Assembly: GCA_946807835.1 (NCBI GenBank)
Contig: OX327684.1
Span: 19,430,501 to 19,494,500 of the forward strand
Direction: 5' to 3'
Length of the DNA stretch: 64,000 nucleotides
Source: Ailanthus altissimus
Lineage: Eukaryota; Streptophyta; Magnoliopsida; Sapindales; Simaroubaceae
Of the stretch, positions 12,281 to 22,589 are shown one piece after another (position 1 is the first letter of the stretch; every line of letters begins with the position of its first letter). The notes below the pieces were generated by a model. That model made no database searches. It saw nothing but the letters and a program-made list of their open reading frames with translations, and was not told the origin of the DNA. The position numbers and the translations under genes are program-made.

Positions 12281-15200
12281 AGGGGTGGCAACGGAACGGG
12301 TTGGGGTAAGGATCACAATTTTTATCCTTATATTTAAATAATGTTAGAATTTTCATATTCGATCGATATGATTTCAGTTTGAGTTTGGGTTTGGGGATCC
12401 CTAAATGGGGATGAGGATCCCCATGAGTACTCCACACCCGAATTATTTTAAAATATTTCTTAAATATTTTTTCATTTGTATTGATTTAATTTTGTAAAAT
12501 AGTTGTTTACTCTGTACAACCATAATATACCCAATAATATTTGTAAGCATCACATAAAAATATAAATTACATTGAGTTTTCAAATAATCAACCACTAAAT
12601 TTAAAAATCAATAACATAAATTAAAATTCAAAAATCACAAAAATTAATGGTTTCTTTAAAATTTGGCATTTATATCATCATGCTTTATTTGTAATCCAAA
12701 CATCAAGTCACTATCAAGATTACTCACAAACTTATAATACAAAGTTAAAATTTTTGAGTTAGATGAGTGATGACTAAGAAACTAAGAATGGTAATAAAAT
12801 CATTTACTTTTTTTGTTTATTCCTCTTCATATTCTTTTTCTTCTTTAACAAATGAGTTTACTTCAAATTACAAGCAAGTGTCTAACATTGAATAAAATTT
12901 AAAAAAAAATGAATTAAAATAAAAAATATGAATAAGAATCAAAATTTAAAAAATATAATATAAGTAAATTTTATACCTCCAAATTTAGCACGTAGCCAAC
13001 TTTGAGTGCACATCAAAGCCTTTAATGTGTTTGGATGAAGAGAAGACTTGTGTGGACTAACAATTCTACCACAAGTACTAAAAGCTGATTCAGAAGCAAC
13101 TATAGTAATCAGAATTGCCCAAATATCACTAGCCATTTGAGACAATACACGATACTTGATAGTATTTGTTTTTCACTAAGCCAAAACATCAAAATTGTCT
13201 GATATTGGCAAGACATTTTCTTCCAAATATAAATCAAACTCAGGTTTACTTTCAACATTTTCCACTCTCACAAAATTTTGGTACCCCAAGTATTGTTCTC
13301 GTTGTTTCTTGTGGGGAGGACCCACAGAAATAGAAGTTAAAGATGAAACACTTGTATCACCTTCAATATTTTTACTTAATGGATATTTTAATTGATACTC
13401 ATTAATCATGTCTTGACAAAGTGTACGCACTTTGTCAACATAAGAAGGAACGTCGTCTCCATAAATTATGAGAAAATAATATTCAACCAACCTCATTTTA
13501 TACCTTGGATCCAATATACAAGCCACACCCACTACTCCATGATACACTTTTCAATATTTATCAAAATTTTTAATCATGCTTGATGCCATATTTCTAATTT
13601 CATCAAATTGTGAGAGAAGCCAATCATTCAAAGATAATCTAATCTCACAAATATGATAAAAAAACAAATTATTAGAGTAGGATACTTTGTACCAGAAAAT
13701 AAAGCAGTAAGATCATAGAACACTCTCAAATTCTCTTTTAGCTCTTTAACCAACTTTCACTCATAATCACTAGGTATATAAGTAAACAATATATCACGCT
13801 GATGCAATTGAACAAAGACATTGTTATAATGCAATGCAGAAGATAGCATAAGATAGGTGAAATTCTATTTATTTGGACAATCAAGTACTAACTTCCTACC
13901 ACTCGTAATGTTAGGCCTACTAACATTTTCCTAAAATTTTTCCCTTTTTTGGTAGATGCTAATAAAAAAAGGACACTATTACGAACTTTACCAATTGTAT
14001 CACCAATCACATATAATCCATCATTTACAACCAAATTCAAGATGTGAGCACAACAACAAACATGAAAAAGTTGTCCATTCAATATCAAATCAACTTTATC
14101 AAGCTTCATTAATAGACACTGAAGTATACGATCATTGGAGTAACAGTTATCAATAATGATGAAAGATACCTTGCAGTCGATCCATTAGACAACTCATTAA
14201 TTTATCAGTAAGTACCTAAACAGTATGTGGAGCAAGCACATGTCTAAACCTAAAATCAAGAAACAATATCATAAATATTATCAAAACTAAAACTTATTTA
14301 CAATAAATAAAATTTTACATTAAAAATTTAAATAATGTTAAGAATTGACTTCGTAATGTCCAACTGTCATCACCATGTATCTTTGGTTTGAGTATCTAAT
14401 GTCCACATGTCAATTGTAATCACAATCTTACTTTCAATACTCTCTAATAAACTTAAAGTCTTAGCTTGTTCAAAATCATACAAATATATTATCTCATTTT
14501 TTATTGTGTTGCGAGATATATTCATCCACAATGGTTGAAGTGATGTCAATATGTCTCTAAATCCTTGATGGTCAATGGTGAGGTGATAGAAAAGGTTGTA
14601 GAAAAGGAAACTATGCTAAAAGGATATTCATCTTGATAATTGCACGTGCAATTGCCTTTTTTTGTAACTGTTGCATCAAAACAATATGTCTCCACCTTCA
14701 TTTTTTTTCATCAACATCCTTAGTTGTTTTTAATATATTGGTATAGTGTGTTATCTCCCTTTGTCTTTTTATGAAACAAATTTTCAAGTGGTCATACAAA
14801 TGCTTTGTTCCATCAGTACTCCTTCCAACAAAGTTGTTGTGACAATACTTACATACTGCCTTTTACATCCCATTAATTTCTTTCCTATCAAAATGTTCCC
14901 ACACTATTGATCTCAGTCTTGAAGTTCTTTTAGATATTGTTCCTCTTTGATTAACAATTTCTTGAATTGAATTTTGAACTTTAATCTCTTTCTCTTCTAT
15001 CTATAACGGCGATGAAGTTGACATTTTTAATCTAAGTGATCTAAGCATGACTAATAACATTTACATATACATCAATTTAATACATGTCATTAGAAGAGGA
15101 AAATATTAACTTATTAATAAAATAATTAGAATATTACATACATAAATGAGGAAAAATATGTCAAAACCTTCTATTTTTATAGTAAAGTCCTGGAACTGAC

Positions 15201-16155
15201 CTCAACTCATAAACGAAAAATATATTAGATTATTCTATTAAAACAGCTTGTGCATTTGAAGTCATTCACATACCTTCATGTTTGAAACTGCCACTTCACA
15301 CTTCACTAATATTATTCAGTGTCATTCTTAAAGTGATAACACTCCTTTATTTCCATGACCTATGTAGACTATAGTTACATCTATTCTCATGTAATATGCA
15401 TTAACTAAGAGTAAAATAATCTAATCAAGTACTTGAAATATTCTTCAAATGAGAAAAAGTATATGCAATTAAAATAAATATGAAGTTTGCAAATATAATA
15501 TTATAATCAATCAAATATTTTCTTTATTTCAAGTATGAGAATTACGTTATAAAAAACAAATATGGGAATTACATTTAACTATCTGTACAATTAAGAATAG
15601 ACAAAAATCATTAGCCTTGTTTTGAGTAAACAAAGGTCCCACAGAAAATCAATAAAATTATTATAATATTGAGCATTGAAAAGGCTAAATAAAAATATAG
15701 GACCACAACAAAATTTTCATGCAATAGAATGTTTATCAAATTATTGTTCTCTTTATAATAATATTTGATGTTACAGATTATAAAGAATTTATGATGCCTT
15801 TGTAGTAATATTGAAGGGAAACGCAACTGACCTCAAATTAGGGGGTGATTGACAGTTGGAGCCTCTATAGCAGAAGAGATGGGAGGCGAATGATGTTCAC
15901 AAAAAAAGAAAGTTTTAGTTAATAATATTAGGGTTTTTTTTATAAAAGTTTTTGTTTATAAATCGGGTATTTGGGGTGGGTACAGAAAATTAGTCTATCC
16001 CCAAATTTAACCTGAATTTAATTCGGATTTAGTTTATTATACTCAAACTCGACTTATCCTCATTCTAAAAAATATTTAAAATACAACTTAAATTATTTTC
16101 TAATTGGGTAGATCTCCATAGGACCCTATCCCCATGAAAAATTCTGCCACCCTTA
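12281..16155 (-). mobile_element. Decayed hAT-family DNA transposon
   Basis: The left end AGGGGTGGCAAC and the right end CTGCCACCCTTA form short imperfect terminal inverted repeats of the hAT type. The 8-base flanks are ATCCTACT (12273-12280) and ATCCCACT (16156-16163), 7 of 8 identical, as expected for an old hAT target duplication. Subterminal G/C-rich motifs such as GGGGAT...ATCCCC recur in inverted form at both ends. The interior codes on the minus strand for a broken BED-type hAT transposase. The exact terminal base is uncertain by one or two positions. Confidence 0.85.
12939..15024 (-). pseudogene. hAT transposase (zinc finger BED, RICESLEEPER-like), broken
   Basis: The minus-strand frame opens at the ATG at 15024 (MSTSSPL) and soon meets a stop. 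A BED zinc finger follows, near 14915-14760: VWEHFD, then VCKYC and HLYDHLKIC, giving the C2HxC pattern, with a TAA in the middle at 14865-14863. Catalytic-core remnants lie at 14109-13888 (CCAHILNLVVNDGL) and 13547-13176 (ILDPRYKM). The C-terminal dimerisation region lies at 13145-12939 (ASESAFSTCGRIVSPHKSSL). Several stops and frameshifts separate the blocks, so no active transposase is made. The family's RNase-H-like core cuts and joins the transposon ends, and the C-terminal region holds the protein together as a dimer. Confidence 0.88.
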
Positions 16156-16163
16156 ATCCCACT
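16156..16163. repeat. hAT target site duplication, right
   Basis: ATCCCACT, 7 of 8 identical to 12273-12280. Confidence 0.7.
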
Positions 16164-16182
16164 ATATATATATATATATATG
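16161..16182. repeat. AT microsatellite
   Basis: Run of alternating A and T directly at the right edge of the hAT element. Further runs occur near 16360-16382, 16572-16585, 36058-36074 and 40918-40933. Confidence 0.9.
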
Positions 16183-16210
16183 TAATTAATTTAATGGGCT
16201 ACATTGCTTA

Positions 16211-16639
16211 CCACATAGTAAGCTCCTAGACACATGGCAGTGTTCTGTAGCATATTGTAAATTGTGCAAAAATTACAAAAAATTATGAATTTACTAGACA
16301 TTGATATGTGGCAGTGGTTCTCATCATATGATGAGCTACGTAACCTAATATATCAATTATATATATATATATATATATATTTGCATCTGATTTAATAAGC
16401 AAAGGGTAAAAACCTGAGTCATTCACAAACTTTACCACATAATGAGCTCCTAAACATATGATAGTATTCTGTAGCATATTGTAAACTATATAAAAATTAT
16501 GAATTTACTAAACAGTGATATGTGGTGATGTTGCTCACTATATGATGAGCTACATAACCCACTATATCAATTATATATATATATTTGCATCTGATTCAAT
16601 AAGCAAGGGGTATAAACCTGAGTCATTCACAAACTTTAA
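16211..16639. repeat. Local tandem duplication, two units of about 224 and 205 bases
   Basis: Unit 1 is 16211-16434 and unit 2 is 16435-16639. Both contain CCACATARTRAGCTCCTA, TCTGTAGCATATTGTAAA, GATGAGCTACRTAAC, an AT run, TTGCATCTGATT and CCTGAGTCATTCACAAAC. The AT run is longer in unit 1. On the minus strand both units repeat the segment KFVNDSG-YPLLIKSDA of the neighbouring RNase H remnant, so the duplication arose inside LINE-derived DNA. Confidence 0.85.
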
Positions 16640-17467
16640 CCCGAAATGAATCGCTTCTACTTTAGCTAGTTCAACATCTCCATAATATGTATTTGTTGAA
16701 ATTTTCATTACCATGACATTTCCATCTTTATTTTTTATTACTGCCTAAAAACTAACTTTGTTCTTCTTTGAATCCATAACTGCATCTACATTCAACTTGT
16801 ACCATCCTTGTAAAGGAGTTTCCCAACCTGAAGCTTCTATAAGCTTAGAATGGGGATTCATTGATGACTGACTTGATGTGCCTAGTAGATTAGATTCCAA
16901 GTAAGCTTCCATATGAGCAATAATCTTAATTAGATTCTCTTATTTTTTTTCCTTCACAATGAAGTTATTTCTGTCTTACTAATTAGCTTACAAAAGCATC
17001 ATCACTCTAGAAAATTCCTCACTAGTAGTGGCTAAAGCCAAATACTGTAGAAAGCTCCAAATATCCTTTCCATGCACTCCACTAATTAGTCATACATAAT
17101 TAGAGCATTTTCATACTCTTTTAGCCATTTTACATGTTACCAATGTATGAAATATTCTTCCTTCTCCTGAAAACATCTGTGACAGGTTGGATTCTTTACT
17201 ATTTTTTTTTATCACATATGCAGAGCTTGTGGGAAGTAAGTTAGATAATGCTCTCCATAAGAACTTTTGACTTTCTGCAAAATTGGAATGGTCCAAATGT
17301 GCTTCCACCATTTCCCTATCCTTTGGTTCTAGAGTAGCTAATTGCTTCCTTTTCAGAGCCACACAATATCTACTTTTGACTAAGTACATCCCTATTTTAT
17401 CGTAATGCTGATAGATAGTATCTTTAACTTTTGCTAAGAGTAATAGAATGTTCAGAATTTGTTCCAC
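16600..17467 (-). pseudogene. C-terminal tail of a LINE (non-LTR) retrotransposon ORF2
   Basis: The minus strand encodes a zf-RVT-like segment at 17467-17111 (YDKIGMYLVKSRYCVALK, then KFLWRALSNLLPTSSAYVI). A stop-ridden RNase H domain follows, near 16840-16640 (GWYKLNVDAVMDSKKN, AVIKNKDGN, ELAKVEAIHFGLKFVNDSG). In plant LINEs these domains follow the reverse transcriptase, and no reverse transcriptase core is visible upstream. At least four stops break the RNase H part. The 3' end runs into the tandem duplication. It could also derive from a host RNase-H-like protein gene of the same origin. Confidence 0.7.
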
Positions 17468-17696
17468 ATCTACATTAAAAAACCAATTTATTACCTAATT
17501 TCTCCATCTATTTTCTTTATTAATAAACATTTCCATTTCATTGTCAACTGGAAGTAAATGAAGGGATACCAGTTTTAAAGTGGAGGCCCTTGAGATCCAG
17601 TTACTCTTGTAAATTATAACCTTGTTTACATTGCTAATCATCTATTTGGTTCCTTCTGCAGAACTTGCCTTCCTTAAAAGATGCTTCTCCAAATGT

Positions 17697-17904
17697 AGTA
17701 TGTCCCATAATAGGTCCTATTCTTCTACCCTTTCTGGGGAGTTGATGACTATTCATAGCTATTACCTTGACACCAAAGAAGAGTTCGACCCAATGCTTTA
17801 TTTCTGTCCTAGTTGATCCTGATTCGACATTAAAAGTATATTGATTTTTTTTTCAATAAGCGAATACTTTTATCTGTAAATACTGCATATTTGATTCCAT
17901 TCAT
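17697..17904 (-). pseudogene. rpl23: Nuclear copy of the 5' part of plastid rpl23
   Basis: The minus strand starts at the ATG at 17904 (MNGIKYAVFTDKSIRLL) and continues, after a +1 slip in an A-run, as [30 protein letters not shown] and [10 protein letters not shown]. This is plastid ribosomal protein uL23, a component of the chloroplast 50S subunit. The match stops abruptly near 17697, so about the last quarter of the gene is missing. The slip converts GGGAAAAA to a nine-A run. Either direct plastid-to-nucleus transfer or transfer through a mitochondrial copy could explain it. The fragment cannot be expressed as a plastid protein here. Confidence 0.88.
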
Positions 17905-20179
17905 AAATCGATTTTCTATGCATGCATGTACACACGTGTGAAATTGATCAATTCTGCTTATGCATTGTAGATCCATTTGGTTAAGCAACAAATGTAACTT
18001 TTAGTAGACCAGGCAAAGGATAAATACTTGGGAGCTTGAATTTTCATTGATCTTAAATTTCTTTAATTTCCTTCACTAAAATAAGTTCAATTGTTTTAAA
18101 CAAAGTAACAAACTGAATATAAAAGTATGTAGTATACGTGTAACTAGGCAAATTTCGTGACAAATTTGTTTAAACTTAGGTTAAGAACTTAGATTAAAGA
18201 GTGTCTTCAACAGAGATATTAAAATTAAGAGGGAACTCAGCAGCTGATCACTGCAAGTTTAACCTAATTAAGGTATTTTTATAGTATTTGTTTTTTTGAA
18301 ATTAACTTAAATCCATTAAGAAATTAAGTAAAAATATATAAAGAGGGACTTCCGATAATTAATAAGAAAATTTTAACGGAACCAATTGATCAATTTGCAC
18401 ATTAACATACACCCGACCCAATTCCTTATAAATGAGGGGAATAAAAAAATCCCCAACTCAGAAACCTTTCAAAAGAAAAAAAAAAACAAATAATCAAGAA
18501 ATAAAGTAAACAACCTTCACGCGGGGGGAATACAAATACTATTACATACTAACAAAATAGATTAATATAAAATTTCAAAAACAATCAAGTAAGACCGACA
18601 AACAACCAACACTAAATAGAACTTGCCATGCCTAAATAATTAGCATTTTTTGTGTCGTCGGTAAATATCTATAATGCCAAAAGTAACTATTGACCCTGTT
18701 GCAGAGGAGAACGACAAGTTGTCCAATGGTTTGTCAATTGTGAATCTTGCATCGATCCTACGACGATGGCAGAGTCTAGAGGCGACCCTCTCTGGTGGAT
18801 TTGGTGAGAGCGATTGATGGGAAGCGAGTTCTATTCTAAAGAATTCGGAGAGTTCTAGAGAGAGATGGGGGTGGCTGAATGGATATTTACATTTTTATAG
18901 CAGTTTGAAACCTACGAAAAAGTTTAACTTAATTAGATAGATTTATCTACCAAGCAAAACTGGTTCATCTTTCGAGATTTTTGTCACGCTGACAATTGTC
19001 ACCTACCACGTGCACAGTACTAAAACAATCAAGAAAGTCACAAAAGCCAAGCTGTCTCCAAATAAAAATGAAAGAGTACCTAATTATTTATTAATAAATT
19101 TGTATTATTTTTCTATAAAATTATGCATGTGTATTATAAATATTATGACCAAATCTTCAGTACTTGACATCCTAGCAGTAAGTATGTTACAAATTTATTT
19201 CAATATTCTTGATGAATTTGACAATTTTTCTGTCATCGTTGCTGTTGCATTACGAACAAATAATAAGTGAAGAACAAATTACATATATATACCCTCATAA
19301 ACCCTCATTAATATATCACCTTTGTTGATATACAATGAATAAAAAGAACCATCAAAGAACTCAAAAAAAACTTCCCTTGAATGGCAATCTATTACTATAT
19401 GAAAGTCCTGGCCTGCAACCAAAAGTATCTTATAAAGGATATAACATCATTTTCTTGGGCACAAATCATAAACATATTAGAAAAACCCCAATTTATTATT
19501 TAGAAGCAATTATCATATTCCAAAATATTCCTGTTTTGAATTTTAACTTCTCCATTTGGTCCATTGGTCTGTCATATAATCATGACACTTCTTTTCCGCT
19601 TTTTCACCTTGATAATATAAAACAAAGCTTCAGAGAAATGGACATGATCCTCATCTTTGTCATCCTCATCACATGCTGAGCTAAAACCTTAGTTCAAGAC
19701 TAGAAAACGTAAGGGTCGATCATTAGGATTTTCTCAACAAGCTTATATAAGATAATAGAAGACAAAATTGGTTTGCTTCCGACATTGATTTACTGGAGAT
19801 CTTCTACACATGTGGGACAATGCTGTTCTTCTCGTGGCCTACAACCTTGTCCTCGTTCCAAACTCGTAACTAAATAAATTAAAGCTGCAATGTATTTGCA
19901 CAAACTGTATTTATTAATGTATCCAATCCATTCCTCAAGTGATTTAGTTCTTGTTTCCGGCAATTATTCGATTCCAGCTTAATATATCTGGTCAATTTTA
20001 TATTATATATTTTGGTCTTATTTCTTCTTTTTAGAAAATGAAAACGATTCTAACTTTCAGTGAGTTTAGATGAACTCAGCTTAACCCATGTCGTTAATAA
20101 ATGTTGATCTGATCAACTCTTAATCTTATGGGTAGATTTTAGATGAAAATTAAAAACAAAATTCAATACACAATATTCT
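17905..20179. other. Intergenic region with one possible minus-strand promoter
   Basis: No confident gene. On the plus strand a 48-codon ORF starts at 18674 (MPKVTIDPVAEENDKL) with no recognised family. On the minus strand a TATA-like site at 18899-18891 is followed by a CT-rich leader near 18870-18830, and then only short frames. A 114-codon plus ORF at 19335-19679 has no recognisable motif and unusual composition, so I regard it as chance. Confidence 0.35.
18891..18899 (-). promoter_or_regulatory. Possible TATA box without a recognisable gene
   Basis: Minus strand TATAAAAAT, followed within 40 bases by a CATCTCTCTCTAGAACTCTC-type leader. The sequence downstream carries no long frame, so the gene may be truncated or the site may be chance. 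Confidence 0.25.
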
Positions 20180-20627
20180 CCTTTGGGTTTTTAACCCAAA
20201 CCGAAAGGGTTTAGTGTGATTCGAAAACGCATCACCCAACACCTATGGGTGTTATCATGCAAAATACCTTAGCCTTGATCTACCACCATTGAATCTCTAA
20301 CTTTATATAAGGGATGTCCTTGAGCTACACCCTCAGTCCTCGACATTAAGCCTCTCATGCGAGGCCAATCACTCATTCTTCTATAAAGATAAAAGGACGT
20401 TCATCTGATACTTGCTAAAGATTAAAGTCTTAAAAAAAATTGAGAACTCAAATTGTTCTTATTCCTAAAGATCTCATAATCTTGAGATTTTTGATGAAAA
20501 TTATCCTATAATTATGGGATGTGGCCTAAATGGGAAAGACTGCTATAATCTTAGGACATAGCCAAGATAAAAAAGTAACAATTTGCCATAATTCTATAAG
20601 GATTTATCTATCAAGTACAACAACATC

Positions 20628-20635
20628 TATAAATA
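20628..20635 (+). promoter_or_regulatory. Tat1 LTR TATA box
   Basis: TATAAATA, conserved at 32121-32128 in the right LTR and at 37390-37397 in the Tat2 left LTR. The gypsy insertion falls only about 9 bases downstream. Confidence 0.65.
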
Positions 20636-20639
20636 AAGG

Positions 20640-20644
20640 GCTAG
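20640..20644. repeat. Target site duplication of the gypsy element, left
   Basis: GCTAG, an exact match to 25941-25945. Confidence 0.92.
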
Positions 20645-21475
20645 TGATGCGAATTAGGTTGTTGAAATTTCACAAGATACGTTAAGCATCCATAAGGGTC
20701 CAATGACAAAGGCAAGAATCAAGAAAATAAAGGAAGCATTAAATGGGCTAATTGAGCACATCTCAAATTCGTGCTTTATTCAAGATACTAATCTGACCGA
20801 TTTGAGTGCTCAAGATGATCAATCTCTTGTTAATGTTATTCAAGTTTCTTTAAGTGATCTGAAGTAATTTGCATGAAGAAAAAAATAAGGTGCATATTTA
20901 TTTAGGAAGGAAGATCTAGCAAATATCAATTTAGGAAGGAAGATCTGATGTCACTATTCACGCGGCTTTATTGGATCCTTAATTTTTTTAATTCTTTTTT
21001 TACATTCTTAAGTTAAATTTAGAAACAAAGATACAAAAATATTTATTTTCTTAATATGTTTGTTATTTATTTCCTATTTTTTGTATTCAGTTCCTACTAT
21101 GACTTAGGATTTAACTTAGTTTTTCCTTTTATACTCTTGGTAAAATTGCCTATATAAGGCCTTGTAACCCTAAGGGGAATTCAGAGTTTAACATTAATAA
21201 CAGTAAGAGTTTTCTGTTGGTTCTTCAAAGAACTTTTTAGAACTTATCAAGATTTCTTTTTGTGGCGTTCATTCTTGACTTATTACTCACAATCTTTCTC
21301 ATCTTTATTGAGTGTGGCGTATACCCTAATTTCTTATACCTTTGGTTCTTATCTCTTAGTAGATAAAGGATCAAGGTTGTTTGTTTTTGTTTGTTTGCGT
21401 ATCTGAATTAGAATGATCATTGGCAAAGGAACCTTATTGAGAGTCGAGTCTCATTTTTCTTTGAGGTTCACATCA
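20645..21475 (+). repeat. Gypsy 5' LTR
   Basis: 831 bases, starting TGATGCGAATTAGG and ending CACATCA. A TATATAAGG promoter motif lies near 21151. The first 200 bases translate into the C-terminal tail of pol (ARIKKIKEALNGLIEH), as in the 3' LTR. Confidence 0.92.
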
Positions 21476-21477
21476 AT

Positions 21478-21489
21478 TGGTACCAGAGC
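21478..21489 (+). other. Primer binding site of the gypsy element
   Basis: TGGTACCAGAGC, differing by one base from the usual initiator tRNA-Met complement TGGTATCAGAGC. It lies 2 bases inside the 5' LTR. Confidence 0.85.
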
Positions 21490-22589
21490 CTAAGTTCTAA
21501 ATTAGGTTTAATCTATTTTTTATTTTCATTATTTATTTTTCTTTTAGATTTCGCACCCTTTGTTCTATTCCCTTGAATCTACAACTTATCATCTTTATTT
21601 CTTCTTGACCACAACTTTAACCTGTTTATTCATCATAATTCGTTCAAGTTCTATTGTTTATCATTACATATAAGTCAATAAAAAAGAAAGAAAGAAAGAA
21701 AAAATTTTTAAAAAATTATTTAAAAAAAAGTATAAAAAAAGTCAGATTCAATTGATTTCAAGTTTCAATTTTGAATTTTGAATTTTGAATTAAAAGAAAA
21801 AAAAGAGTATAGAAATTTGAATTAGTTAAAGTGTTGTTTGCTATTCAAATTTTGTTTGCGTATAGTGTACATTCTGCCTATTTTGCGCTATTTGGCCTAA
21901 AATAAAGATAACAACCCTAAACTGCATCAAAATTCATATTTCTTTTTATTTTTCTCTAAATTCTACATATTCTTTATCTTTTGCGTTTAACCCATTCTTA
22001 TTCTTAATGATCTAATTTGTTGAGTTTGGATTGTTACAAAGTAATTTTGATTAAGTTCATTAAGTTCAATAAAAAACTAAAAAAGAGACTAAAGAGTGAA
22101 AAAAAAAGGCAAGATAGCGTGAGCTCATAAGAAGGCAAAAGACAAATTTGAGTAAACACGAGTGTGAGTGCTATCAATCTAGAGAGAAAATACGAAAGGG
22201 AGTGTTTGTGAATTTTTTTAACATTTCTTTTTTAGATTATTAAACATATCTCAAGAAAAAGATAATGGCTCATCCAATGATGCTTAAGAAAAGATAGATT
22301 TCAAACTCTTCTTTAAGTCCTTAAAATAAAATTTTAATCAACTGAAATTGAGGTCTGATGAGATAAATGAAAGAATAAATAAAGTTGAATCTAGTTCGCA
22401 AAGGAGGTAGCCACCTAAAGCTTCTAATATGTAACAAAGAGGGAAGAATACACTTAGGTATGATTATAAAGATGACTATAGGGATGACCTAGATGATGAT
22501 CATGCATCTAATATTAATTTAGGCAGATTTAGGCATAGGAATAAAGATAGATGAGTTAGATATGGAGATAGAATTATAACAACTTCAAA

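Larger units (their letters stand above)
20180..20644 (+). repeat. Tat1 left LTR, first part
   Basis: Aligns by eye with about 31600-32136 of the right LTR. The shared blocks include ATTCTCCT, TATACAAGGGATGTCCT-like sequence, AATTATGRGATGTGGC and the TATA region. It is interrupted at 20644 by the gypsy element and resumes at 25946. The start is uncertain by perhaps 100 bases or more. Confidence 0.65.

Noticed and set aside
13195..13583. Plus-strand ORFs in the hAT region
   Set aside because: They mirror the transposase blocks on the minus strand, which match hAT domains.
19335..19679. 114-codon plus ORF
   Set aside because: No recognisable motif, no promoter or neighbour support, and composition like translated AT-rich DNA.
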